Origin: Chloroflexi bacterium OLB13
Lineage (GTDB): Bacteria > Chloroflexota > Anaerolineae > Aggregatilineales > Phototrophicaceae
Reading direction: 5' to 3'
Length of the DNA: 64,000 bases
NCBI GenBank assembly: GCA_001567485.1
Contig: JZRA01000009.1
Span: 1 to 64,000, forward strand
Under the pieces are notes generated by a model. That model saw only the letters and a list, made by a program, of their open reading frames with translations. It searched no databases and was not told the origin of the DNA. A program made the position numbers and the translations under genes. Positions 20,104 through 28,392 of this stretch are shown here, one piece after another (the first letter of the stretch is position 1; every line of letters begins with the position of its first letter).

Positions 20104-20876
20104 TGCACGTTGTCCTCTCGCCACACTCGGACGACGCACCGCTCAGCCTCGGCGGATGGATTCACCAGTTGACCGCATCCGGGCACGATGTCTTGATCGT
20201 CACGACCATGTGCGGCGATCCGCGTCCGCCGATTCCCGATACGCCGCTGATTCGTGAGCTGCATACGCGCTGGAACGTGGGCGACGCAGTCAGCGCAGTG
20301 CGCCGGCGGGAGGATCAGGCGGCGGCGCGTGTCCTCGGCGCACGGATCGCCTTCCTTGATCTGCCGGACTGCATCTACCGTGTGGATTCGGACGGCGCGG
20401 CGCTGTATGACACGGGTGAGGCGATCTTCGGCCCGCTGAAGGCTGAGGACGCGGTCTCCGGTGGCGTTCCGGCCGATCTGCTCGATCTGATCGGCGGGGC
20501 GACCGACATCTATGCGCCGCTTGCCGTGGGCAATCACGTCGATCATCAGGCGGTGAAGCAGTGGGGGATGTCGATCACGGCCAAGCTGCACGGTGCGCGT
20601 CTGTGGTTATACGAGGATTACCCGTACAGCGAGACGGCCGGGGCGGTTGATGCGACGCTGGCGGTGACTACCGGCGCGCTGTCGCTCCTGCCGCTTCAAC
20701 TCTCCACACAGGATATGCGTGCTAAGATGGATGCGATCGCGTGTTACGCCTCGCAGATCAGCACATTTTGGGTGTCGCTGGACGACATGGAAGCGCGCAT
20801 CACCGCCTATTTTACGCAGGGGGGCACGCGGCCACCGCACGAGCGATGCTGGGCACACGAAGGATTTTGGGGATGA
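20103..20876 (+). CDS. PIG-L/LmbE family deacetylase
   Basis: PIG-L enzymes are zinc-dependent N-deacetylases that act on N-acetylglucosamine-type or thiol-conjugate substrates. The 257-residue protein has the metal motif PHSDDAPLSLGG at its N-terminus (the family usually has PHxDD) and the third-ligand motif GNHVDHQAV. Overlaps on both sides (1 base with nth, 4 bases with the histidine kinase) show tight operon packing. It could serve mycothiol- or bacillithiol-type metabolism or an amino-sugar pathway; the sequence does not say which. Confidence 0.88.
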   Translation: MHVVLSPHSDDAPLSLGGWIHQLTASGHDVLIVTTMCGDPRPPIPDTPLIRELHTRWNVGDAVSAVRRREDQAAARVLGARIAFLDLPDCIYRVDSDGAALYDTGEAIFGPLKAEDAVSGGVPADLLDLIGGATDIYAPLAVGNHVDHQAVKQWGMSITAKLHGARLWLYEDYPYSETAGAVDATLAVTTGALSLLPLQLSTQDMRAKMDAIACYASQISTFWVSLDDMEARITAYFTQGGTRPPHERCWAHEGFWG

Positions 20877-21742
20877 GTGTCGATCTCAAGAAAGCGCGCG
20901 ACCATCTGACGGCTATCATGCAGTCGGCCCGTTCCGGCGGAACGGTCGATGTCGGTCAGCTTGAGGTGCTGGGACGGATGTTGGACGCGGTCGAGGCGGA
21001 GCGCACACGCGCGGCGATCGGGACGGACTTGCGTTCGATGATGACCGAAAATGCCGATTTCTGGAAGACGGCCATTCATGAGCTGCGCACGCCGATGACC
21101 AGTATTCGCGGCTATTCGGACATGCTCGCCAAGCCCGAAATGGGCGGCGCGCTGAGCGAGATGCAGCTCAAGCTGCTAGGGGTCGTCCGCGCTAACTCAC
21201 GGCGGATGGAACTGCTGCTGGCCGACTTCAGCGTGCTGAACAAGCTGCGCAGCGGGATACTTCCGATCAAGCCCAAGCTCGATACCGTCAAGAACGTCGC
21301 CATGATGGTCGAGAAGCGAGTTGAGCCGACGATTGAGGACTTGGGCCGGTCGTTCAAGGCCGAGGTTCCTAACGGACTGCCGATGCTGCAAACCGATGGC
21401 GAACATCTGTCGATGGCGCTGGCTAAGCTGGTTGAGAACGGCCTGCGTTATTCGCCGGCGCAGGGCGGCAAGGTCGAATTGACCGCCACCACCGAAAATG
21501 CCGCAATTCACATCATCGTCAGCGACAACGGCATCGGCATGAGCGAGGCGGAGGTGGCGCAGTTAGGCACGCCCTACTTCCGCGCCGATAACGAAGTCGT
21601 GCGATCGTACAAAGGCAGCGGACTTGGGGTGGCAATCGCCTACAGCCTGCTGGCGGCGCTCGGCGGCTCTATCCGTGTGACGAGCGCGCCGGGCAAAGGC
21701 ACACGCTGGACGGTGCAGATGCCGGCGATGGGCGTGCGCTAA
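20873..21742 (+). CDS. Soluble sensor histidine kinase
   Basis: This 289-residue two-component kinase has no membrane segment and no recognisable sensor domain. About 60 N-terminal helical residues precede the H-box AIHELRTPMTSIRGYSDML (phospho-acceptor His69). The ATP-binding domain follows with N-box LAKLVENGLRYS, G1 VSDNGIGMS and G2 GSGLGVAIAYS. The start overlaps the PIG-L stop (ATGA). No response regulator is encoded in the window, so its partner is elsewhere. It could take input from the neighbouring proteins or act as a cytosolic regulator kinase. Confidence 0.92.
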   Translation: MSVDLKKARDHLTAIMQSARSGGTVDVGQLEVLGRMLDAVEAERTRAAIGTDLRSMMTENADFWKTAIHELRTPMTSIRGYSDMLAKPEMGGALSEMQLKLLGVVRANSRRMELLLADFSVLNKLRSGILPIKPKLDTVKNVAMMVEKRVEPTIEDLGRSFKAEVPNGLPMLQTDGEHLSMALAKLVENGLRYSPAQGGKVELTATTENAAIHIIVSDNGIGMSEAEVAQLGTPYFRADNEVVRSYKGSGLGVAIAYSLLAALGGSIRVTSAPGKGTRWTVQMPAMGVR

Positions 21743-21779
21743 GCGCGAAGTTGAAAGTGTTGAGTGATGAGAAAGCGCC
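21740..21779 (-). repeat. Fragment of the dispersed repeat also found at 42.2 and 57.5 kb
   Basis: The 40 bases starting at the histidine kinase stop codon read as the reverse complement of the right end of the larger copies (the GAAGTTGAAAGTGTTGAGTG part, then GATGAGAAAGCGCC). Similarity stops after that, so only one end of the unit is present here. Confidence 0.65.
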
Positions 21780-21839
21780 AACCTTTTTTACTCGGCTGGT
21801 GTCGTGATTCGGACAGTCTTACCCACCGACTTTAGACGG

Positions 21840-22967
21840 CTAGGGGATCACCCGCGCGTTCAGCATCGCGTTGACGGCCAGCAGCACCCGACGCAGTTCG
21901 TCCTCGATGTCGGGCGTGATGTCGTCGATGATCAGGGCGTCACGCAGTATATCGCGTGCCTCGCGGATTGACTCCTGCCCCTGCCGCAGCTTTTTCAGCC
22001 CCTGCCGCACTTGATCGCGCGCGGCACGGCATGCCGGCGTGTTTTCGCCGTGCGGCGTGTCCCAGCCATGCAGCGAGGCGGTCTTGTTCAGCTCGGCGAT
22101 CAGGTCGTCAGCGGTGTCGTATTCCATGGCTGCGCCACGCTGGATCATCTGCTGAACAGCCGGGCTGAGGCTGGGTTCGACGCCGAAGTCGAGCACGAGG
22201 ATGTCTTTGTAGCGCGCTTCGACCTCCGCCATGCTGCTCGGCGTGGCGCGCAGGCCGCCGGTGATCGCGGAGATGCCGGTGAACACGGGGTATAAGATGC
22301 CCACGCAGAAGTTGTGGATATCCGCCTTGAACTGCTGCGCATCGGCCGCCGCGCCGTTGAGCGCACGTGAACTGTTGAGGTCGATAACGTGTAGGCGCGC
22401 GCCGTCCCAATATACATGTTCGAGCTTGTGATCGAGATAGACCACCCCGTTCTGATGCGCCACCTGCAAGAACTGCGCGAACTGCATCGCCAGCGCGATG
22501 CCTTCCTCGGTCGGCAGACGCCAGCGCGTCCCCGGCTGATTGGGCTTCATCACGTACAGCAGGTTGTTGTGGCGCGGCAGGATATCCAGCGCCAAGTACG
22601 GGCGCCAACCCTGCGCGGCAAAGCGCGCGGCGGCGTCCGTGAACTCGTCCACATCCGTTCCGAACGAGGCAATCTGGCCGTTGACAGGCAGTTCGGTCGA
22701 GGACTCGATGTAGCCGCAGTCGTGCATGCGAACCAGTGAGGGGCTGGCGGCGAGCCGCTGCAAGAGCGCCGCCTCGTTGTAAAACGCCTTGAACTCCCAC
22801 TTCATGTCGCCGTCATGAGTCACGTGCTCGGAGCGCATGACCTTGAACGCGACCGTCTTGTTGGCGCGGCGGTCACCAGCGGCGACGACGCGCGCATAGT
22901 GGCCGAGCGCGTAGGTGTCTATGGTGTCTTCAAGCCGGTACAAGTCGGTCAGGGGCGCAGTAGTCAT
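21840..22967 (-). CDS. Protein kinase-like protein with altered catalytic loop
   Basis: This 375-residue cytosolic protein has a kinase-like fold: an ATP-site Lys in TVAFKVMRSEH, a catalytic loop reading VVYLDHKLEHVYW, and VIDLNSS in place of the DFG motif. As in the giant kinase at 2.3 kb, the metal-binding Asn of the loop is replaced by His. That pattern also recalls WaaP/Kdo-kinase-like families. About 90 helical residues follow. The start is ambiguous: ATG 22967 (MTTAPLTDLYR) begins just before the conserved part, while ATG 23003 would add 12 residues; neither has a clear ribosome site. It is divergent from the PP2C gene, forming a likely kinase-phosphatase pair. Confidence 0.75.
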   Translation of the reverse strand: MTTAPLTDLYRLEDTIDTYALGHYARVVAAGDRRANKTVAFKVMRSEHVTHDGDMKWEFKAFYNEAALLQRLAASPSLVRMHDCGYIESSTELPVNGQIASFGTDVDEFTDAAARFAAQGWRPYLALDILPRHNNLLYVMKPNQPGTRWRLPTEEGIALAMQFAQFLQVAHQNGVVYLDHKLEHVYWDGARLHVIDLNSSRALNGAAADAQQFKADIHNFCVGILYPVFTGISAITGGLRATPSSMAEVEARYKDILVLDFGVEPSLSPAVQQMIQRGAAMEYDTADDLIAELNKTASLHGWDTPHGENTPACRAARDQVRQGLKKLRQGQESIREARDILRDALIIDDITPDIEDELRRVLLAVNAMLNARVIP

Positions 22968-23088
22968 CGTCTGTCGACCGGTTTGGGATAAATGTGGGTT
23001 CATGCGAGAAGGGTAGCACGTTTGACCACGACCGGACAGGGTACCCTGAGTTTCAGCCAACGTGCGACAGCTGCACAGACTATCAACG

Positions 23089-23116
23089 TTGCCGCACTAA
23101 ACAACTGGTATACAAT
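23089..23116 (+). promoter_or_regulatory. Candidate promoter of the PP2C gene
   Basis: TTGCCG at 23089-23094 and TACAAT at 23111-23116 have a 16 base spacer and end 31 bases before ATG 23148. Confidence 0.5.
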
Positions 23117-23147
23117 TAGGTGCAGTCGCTCAGTGAAGGATCGCTCC

Positions 23148-24074
23148 ATGACGGATCTGCAGCCGCACGTTGTTCTGGCGTGTGATGCCCAGTCGAATAC
23201 GGGTCGCGTACGTGAGAACAACGAGGATTCGGTTCTGTTGTGGACGCGGCACGACATCGCCCTTGCCGTCGTCGCGGATGGCATGGGCGGGGCAGTGGCA
23301 GGCGAAGAGGCGAGCCGGATCGCCATACAGACGATCTATCAAGCACTGCTGCCGGCCGAACTTCAACCGTCTGCGCCGGCGCACGTCGTCGATCCGGTCG
23401 TCGTCGGCGATAAGTTGAAGGACGTCATCGCGCAGGCTAACCGCGCCATCGTGCGTCAATCCGACCTGAACCCCCATCTGCGCGGGATGGGGACGACGGT
23501 GACGTCGGCGTTCGTGCATGGCACGCGAGCGGTTATCGGCCATGTCGGAGACAGCCGCGCCTATCTGGTGCAGGGAGACACAGGTCACATCGAGCAGATC
23601 ACCGTCGATCACAGTTTTGTCGAAGCGATGGTGCTGGCCGGTCACATCACGCGAGCCGAGGCGGAAGATCATCCGATGCGCAATATCCTGTATCGCGCCC
23701 TCGGACAGTCGTTGGATATGGATGTCGACCTGTATGAGGTCGCGCTGGACGTCGGAGATCGGCTGATCCTGTGCTCCGACGGGCTGACGCTGCACGTCCA
23801 TCCTGAGGAAATCGCCGACGTGGCGCTCGAAGCGAACAGTCCTGAATCGATTGCGAAGCGCTTGATCGAGCTGGCAAATGAACGCGGGGGGCAGGACAAC
23901 GTCAGCGTGGTAGTGATTATCGTCTTGGCCGCTGAGGACAACACGGGCGAACAGAACTCTAGGGTGGTGATGCGCGGGCGGCAGCATACCGACTCGTGGA
24001 GCAGTGGTTCCGCCTCGCTTGCTGGACTAGACCCCGAACAATACTCCGGTGACGGCCGTGACCCGCTGTCCTGA
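23148..24074 (+). CDS. PP2C-family Ser/Thr protein phosphatase
   Basis: This metal-dependent phosphatase removes phosphate from Ser/Thr and typically opposes eukaryote-like kinases. The 308-residue protein has all core motifs: RVRENNEDS, VVADGMGG (metal Asp), GMGTTVTSAFV, GHVGDSRAYL, LCSDGLT and GGQDNVSVVV. A roughly 50-residue Ser-rich, disordered tail follows the catalytic domain. ATG 23148 has GAAGGA 8 bases upstream; longer readings upstream run through the promoter. The divergent kinase-like gene next door is the natural candidate partner, and the giant kinase at 2.3 kb is another. Confidence 0.95.
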   Translation: MTDLQPHVVLACDAQSNTGRVRENNEDSVLLWTRHDIALAVVADGMGGAVAGEEASRIAIQTIYQALLPAELQPSAPAHVVDPVVVGDKLKDVIAQANRAIVRQSDLNPHLRGMGTTVTSAFVHGTRAVIGHVGDSRAYLVQGDTGHIEQITVDHSFVEAMVLAGHITRAEAEDHPMRNILYRALGQSLDMDVDLYEVALDVGDRLILCSDGLTLHVHPEEIADVALEANSPESIAKRLIELANERGGQDNVSVVVIIVLAAEDNTGEQNSRVVMRGRQHTDSWSSGSASLAGLDPEQYSGDGRDPLS

Positions 24075-24083
24075 CCGACAGGG

Positions 24084-24112
24084 TTCCACCCGTTGCGGAC
24101 GTATGCTATACT
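24084..24112 (+). promoter_or_regulatory. Candidate promoter of tRNA-Gln
   Basis: TATACT at 24107-24112 lies 12 bases before the tRNA, with a weak TTCCAC -35 at 24084-24089 and a 17 base spacer. Confidence 0.45.
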
Positions 24113-24124
24113 GAACAGCATCAT

Positions 24125-24196
24125 TGGGGAGTCGCCAAGTGGTAAGGCAGCGGACTTTGGATCCGCCATTCGTTGGTTCGAATCCAGCCTCCCCAG
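24125..24196 (+). tRNA. trnQ: tRNA-Gln (anticodon TTG)
   Basis: The acceptor stem TGGGGAG (24125-24131) pairs with CTCCCCA (24189-24195). The D-arm contains CCAAGTGGTAAGGC. The anticodon stem GCGGA/TCCGC encloses CTTTGGA, giving anticodon TTG. The T-arm shows GGTTCGAATCC. CCA is not fully encoded. It reads CAA/CAG codons. Confidence 0.95.
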
Positions 24197-24319
24197 CACG
24201 AAATCACACAAAAGCTGCTCTCGCCTAAAACGCCTGAAAATTCGGTCTTCTCGTGGCAAGTAGATAAAACGATGCCGCCGGTGTGTTTGGCGTTCGCCAC
24301 CAGCGCGGGGCGGCCGCGA

Positions 24320-24668
24320 TCACAAGCCGTGTTTGGCCCAAATCTGAGATAGAAGTGCCGTACAGCCGTCGCGCACCACCGCGTAGGTGGAGTCAAAGTC
24401 ACCGTCCGGATACGGATCTTCGACCTCGACATGATCGACCAGATTGAGGTTATGGGCGTCGTGGCAGCAGCCGTACCTCGGCTCCAGCGCTGGCCGCATG
24501 ACGCAGCAGGAACGCGAGGTTCCGGCGATCCATCGCCAAGACATCATCGAACGTGTGTAAAGCCTCGAACAAGATTTGGCGCTCCGCGCTGTCGATGCCG
24601 TCTGAGTTGACGTATATGTGTCGTCCCCACGCACATGGGAGGAACCGTTTTGCGTCGTACATGCGCAA
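24320..24668 (-). pseudogene. Decayed low-molecular-weight protein tyrosine phosphatase
   Basis: Two reading frames together resemble the C-terminal two-thirds of LMW-PTP. One gives GIDSAERQI then FDDVLAMDRRNLAFLLRHA, matching the family AMDxxNL motif. After a frame change near 24480 the other gives VEVEDPYPDGDFDSTYAVVRDGCTALL, matching the DPY acid loop and C-terminal helix. The catalytic N-terminus (CxxxxxCRSP loop) cannot be found upstream, where 24670-24780 shows no coding sense. The gene is therefore truncated and shifted. The rest of the 580 bases between tRNA-Gln and the MFS gene holds nothing I can support. Confidence 0.6.
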
Positions 24669-24780
24669 ACGATACGCCGTCGCACCCGGTAGATCGGTGT
24701 GGCGGTCGTATCTGTATCGCTGGCTCGATCAGGGCCGCGACGTGGAAGCGGCTGACACGACGATACCGGTCGCCGTCGCC

Positions 24781-25976
24781 CTAATCGGCAGCGCCGGCCA
24801 CCGCCAGCCGTTTCGCATGGGCCAGATGCGCGAGTTCATGTGCCACGAACGTGAGCACCGCCAGCGCGGCAAAGGCGACCGTCATCGACTCGAGGCCGAA
24901 GGTTCGGCCGATCGTCCCGATGAGTCCGGGGAAGATCGCCGACCCGATGCCAACGGATACCATCTGCAGGCTGACCCCGTTCTCGGCGTGTTCTAGGCCG
25001 AACCGCTGCGGCGTGGTCATCATCAGCATGGCGAAGATCGGCGCGGAGGTGAAGCCGACGACGATCAGGCCAATCTCACCGATAATCGGCAGCGGATTCC
25101 ACGCCAACAGCAGTGTGCCGACGATCATGCCGAACAAGCACCAGCGCAGCAGCTGGGTAGGACGGAAGCGGTTTGCGATAAACCCGAAGAGGATACGTCC
25201 GCCGGTGAAGACTCCCCAATAGACGCTGACCCACGGGCCGGCGGCTTCCTCGGCGACCCCGCGTGACTGTGTGAGCAGTGTAAAGGCCCACTGACCGATG
25301 CCGATCTCCACGCTCACGTAAGCGAGAAAGGCGATCATACTGAACCACAGTACCGGGAGCCGCAGCGTTTCGCCGAGGCTGGCACGCCGTACCGGCGTGT
25401 TTTCGCGCTTTGGAACCCCTCGTTGCGCCAGTGCCGGCGCGACGCGAAGAGCAGCGCGAGGATCGCCAACATAATGACGCCGGCGATGACGTAACCCACC
25501 TGCCACTTCAGATGGAGCGCGCAGTACGTCATCAGCAGCGGGCCGAGCGTGATCCCGACGCCGAAGCTGGCGTGCAGCCAGTTCATGTCGCGTGCGGAGT
25601 GATAGGTGGTGACATAGAGGTTCAGGCCCGCGTCGGTGATGCCGCTGCCGAACCCGGCGACGAACCCAACGACGATAACGACCATCCACGTTGGCGCGAC
25701 GGCGATCCCAAACATCCCCAACGTGACGATCAGCATGCCGCCCACTAAACTCATGCCGCTGCCGAATCGCGCCATGATGCGGCCGATGATGAAGCTCGCC
25801 AGCGTATACGTAATCGTTTGCAGCAGCAGCAGGACGTTGACCGCATCGAGTGCAAGATCGAACTCGGCCTGCATATACGGCCACGCCACGCCCAGCAGAC
25901 CGGCCGATAACCCCAACCCGATGAACGTCAGGAACGCGATAAGAATGGTGCCGTTTCGCGCGCGACTCGATGCCAT
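24781..25976 (-). CDS. MFS transporter (one apparent frameshift)
   Basis: This is a major facilitator superfamily permease of about 398 residues with twelve predicted membrane helices. The N-terminal half reads MASSRARNGTILIAFLTFIG and includes IIGRIMARFGSG, the usual loop-2/3 region. The C-terminal half carries GRILFGFIANRFRPTQLLRW. The halves are in different frames, joined near 25413 at a G-run: adding one G makes RHWRNEG lead into GVPKRENTPVRR. The family is proton- or solute-coupled and the substrate cannot be read. It ends the leftward sulfatase-GH3 run, about 90 bases after the GH3 gene, so a sugar or sugar acid is a reasonable guess. Confidence 0.85.
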
Positions 25977-26066
25977 GATATCTCACTCACCTTTGACAGC
26001 CGCTTGAAAGCATTGGAGAGGGCGAAACGACGTTCGCCCTCTCCTGACTCACCGTATAGAACGTGC

Positions 26067-28301
26067 TTAGGATTCGACCCTGAACTCGGCGTGAAGCGTC
26101 GCTAACGAGTCGGAACCCACCCAAATATCGAATTCTGCTGCATCCTGTACCCACGCGCCGCGGCTCGTGCTCCAGTAACGCAGCGCGGACGGCCCCAGTT
26201 GGAACGTGACGGTGCGCGTCTCGCCGGGCTGAAGCGTCACCCGTTCGAAGCCTTTCAGCTCGCGCATCGGACGTGTGTCGCTGCCCGCGCGCTGATGGAT
26301 GTAGAGCTGTACGACCTCATCGCCTGCCACGCGGCCGGTGTTGGTGACGTCGGCCGTAACCGTGAGCGTTTCACCGACCTTCATCCGCGCCGTCGAAACG
26401 CTGACGTTAGCGATCTCGAACGTCGTGTAGCTCAGGCCGAAGCCGAACGGATACAGCGGGGTCGGCAGGCCGTCCCAATAGCGCGGATTATACGCGCGGC
26501 TGCCCTCGGGTGAATGGGTGAGGTTGCGCGCATAGTAAAGCGGCGCGTGACTGCCTTTACGGGGGAAGGTCACCGGCAGCTTGCCGCCCGGATTGACGTC
26601 CCCGAACAGGATGTCGGCCACCGCGTGACCGCCTTCAGTGCCCGGTTCCCACGCTTCGACGATCGCAGGGACGTTCTCTGCCGCCCAAGTGATGCTGAGC
26701 GGCCGGCCGTTGAGCAAGACGAGCACAACCGGCTTGCCGAGGGCGACCACCGCCTTGAGCAGTTCTTCCTGCCGTCCCGGCAAATCGAGCGATGCGCGCG
26801 AGGCGGCCTCGCCGGACATATTGGCGTGCTCGCCGAGCACCATCACGACGAGATCGGCGCCGCGCGCGGTGTCTACCGCCTGCTGGAACGCGACCTCTGC
26901 CTGTTCAGGGGTCTGCGGAGCGGGCTTGTTTGGATCGGGCATCAAGATGTCGAACATCGACGGGAATTCACGCTCGATTTCCGGCCCCGGCGCGTACGTG
27001 ATGGTGGCGTCCGGCAGCTTGGCACGAATGCCTTCGAGGACGGTGACCGCCGCGGGGATGTGCCCGAACACCATCCATGAGCCTTCGGTCGCGCTTTTTG
27101 AGTTCGCCAGCGTGCCGATAACGGCGAGGTTCTTGATGCCTTTGTCCAGCGGAAGCAGCGCGCCTTCGTTGCGCAGCAGCACCATGGAACGCTGAGCTGC
27201 GAGTCGTGCTGCGGTGCGGTGTTCAGGCGAGGCGACAACCTGCTCCAACAACCCTTCGTCGGCATACGGCTGCTCGAACAGCCCCATGCGCACCTTGACC
27301 GCAAGGATGGCGCGCACGGCGTCATCGATCAGCTCGACGGACAGCGCGCCGCTGTCAACCAGCTCCTCGAGGTGTTCGGGATAGGTGTTGCTTGCCATGT
27401 CCATGTCGAGGCCAGCGCTGAGTGCGCGGAAGGCGGCGTCCCGCCTATCGCGGGCGAAGCCCTGTGTCACGAGATTCCCGACGGCGAGGGCATCGCTGAC
27501 GACAAAGCCCTTGAAGCCCCACTCACCGCGCAGCACATCGCGCAGAAGCCAGCGATTGCCAGACGCCGGCACGTCGTTGAGATCCATGTAGGCGCTCATG
27601 AACGTCCCCACGCCTGCCTCGACAGCGGCATGGAACGGCGGGAAATACACGTTGCGCAGCAGTCCTTCCGGCAGATAGACCGGATCGTAGTCCCGCCCGC
27701 CGTCCGATGCGCCGTAGCCGGCGAAGTGCTTCGCGCAGGCCACGACCCGATCCGGCGCGCCGAGGCGATCCCCCTGAAAGCCGCGCACCTGCGCTGCTGC
27801 CATCGCCGCGCCCAAATGTGGATCCTCGCCAGCCCCTTCAACGATGCGCCCCCAACGAGCGTCACGGGCGATATCGAGCATCGGGCCGAACGTCCAGTGC
27901 AAGCCGGCGGCACGGGCCTCTTTTGCCGCGACAGCCTGCGCCCGTTCGGGAACGGTGGGATCCCACGACGCGGCCATCGCCAGCGGCACCGGAAAAATGG
28001 TACGGTAGCCGTGGATCACGTCGAGCGCGAACAGCAGCGGGATTCCGGACGGGCTTTCCTCGACCGCAATCCTCTGCAGGGCGTTGAACTTCTGCGTGTC
28101 GTTGAGCCACAGGACTGACCCCGCCCCGCCACGGCGAATAACGTCTTCCGGCTTCGGCCCTTCGATGAAGGTCGTGCCGCCGACTTGTGTGAGCTGTCCG
28201 ACTTTCTCCGAGAGGCTCAAGCCAGCTAGGATGACTTCTACGCGCGCTTCGACCTCCGCATTCGTGAGGACTTTCGCGCCTGTTCCGTTTGGGTTCTCCA
28301 T
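26067..28301 (-). CDS. Glycoside hydrolase family 3 (BglX-like exo-beta-glycosidase)
   Basis: GH3 enzymes release single sugars from the non-reducing end of beta-linked oligosaccharides. The 744-residue protein has a TIM-barrel (KHFAGYG substrate loop and nucleophile Asp in GFVVSDALAVGNL, about residue 270). An alpha/beta sandwich follows (about 370-620, ending PFGFGLSYTTF), then a C-terminal fibronectin-III-like domain. No signal peptide is present, so it likely acts inside the cell on imported oligosaccharides, fitting the ABC importer encoded upstream. AGAGGTGA lies just before ATG 28301. Sugar specificity (glucose, xylose, N-acetylhexosamine) is not determined here. Confidence 0.94.
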   Translation of the reverse strand: MENPNGTGAKVLTNAEVEARVEVILAGLSLSEKVGQLTQVGGTTFIEGPKPEDVIRRGGAGSVLWLNDTQKFNALQRIAVEESPSGIPLLFALDVIHGYRTIFPVPLAMAASWDPTVPERAQAVAAKEARAAGLHWTFGPMLDIARDARWGRIVEGAGEDPHLGAAMAAAQVRGFQGDRLGAPDRVVACAKHFAGYGASDGGRDYDPVYLPEGLLRNVYFPPFHAAVEAGVGTFMSAYMDLNDVPASGNRWLLRDVLRGEWGFKGFVVSDALAVGNLVTQGFARDRRDAAFRALSAGLDMDMASNTYPEHLEELVDSGALSVELIDDAVRAILAVKVRMGLFEQPYADEGLLEQVVASPEHRTAARLAAQRSMVLLRNEGALLPLDKGIKNLAVIGTLANSKSATEGSWMVFGHIPAAVTVLEGIRAKLPDATITYAPGPEIEREFPSMFDILMPDPNKPAPQTPEQAEVAFQQAVDTARGADLVVMVLGEHANMSGEAASRASLDLPGRQEELLKAVVALGKPVVLVLLNGRPLSITWAAENVPAIVEAWEPGTEGGHAVADILFGDVNPGGKLPVTFPRKGSHAPLYYARNLTHSPEGSRAYNPRYWDGLPTPLYPFGFGLSYTTFEIANVSVSTARMKVGETLTVTADVTNTGRVAGDEVVQLYIHQRAGSDTRPMRELKGFERVTLQPGETRTVTFQLGPSALRYWSTSRGAWVQDAAEFDIWVGSDSLATLHAEFRVES

Positions 28302-28324
28302 GTCTTCACCTCTGTGTTTCTAAT

Positions 28325-28341
28325 ACGGCGGCGTCCGCCGT
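28325..28341. other. Small intercistronic hairpin
   Basis: ACGGCGG and CCGCCGT form a 7 bp stem with a 3 base loop between the sulfatase stop and the GH3 start. It may tune expression or stabilise message; no T-run follows. Confidence 0.35.
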
Positions 28342-28392
28342 CAGGCAAGCAGGGTAGATACAGCTGCGATCCGGCCATCTCAGCGCGGGACG

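Noticed and set aside
1103-27447. Shared 15-base string GGCGGCGTCCCGCCT in ftsK and GH3 considered as a dispersed repeat
   Set aside because: Both encode RRDAA-type residues within conserved genes in a GC-rich genome, and flanks do not match.
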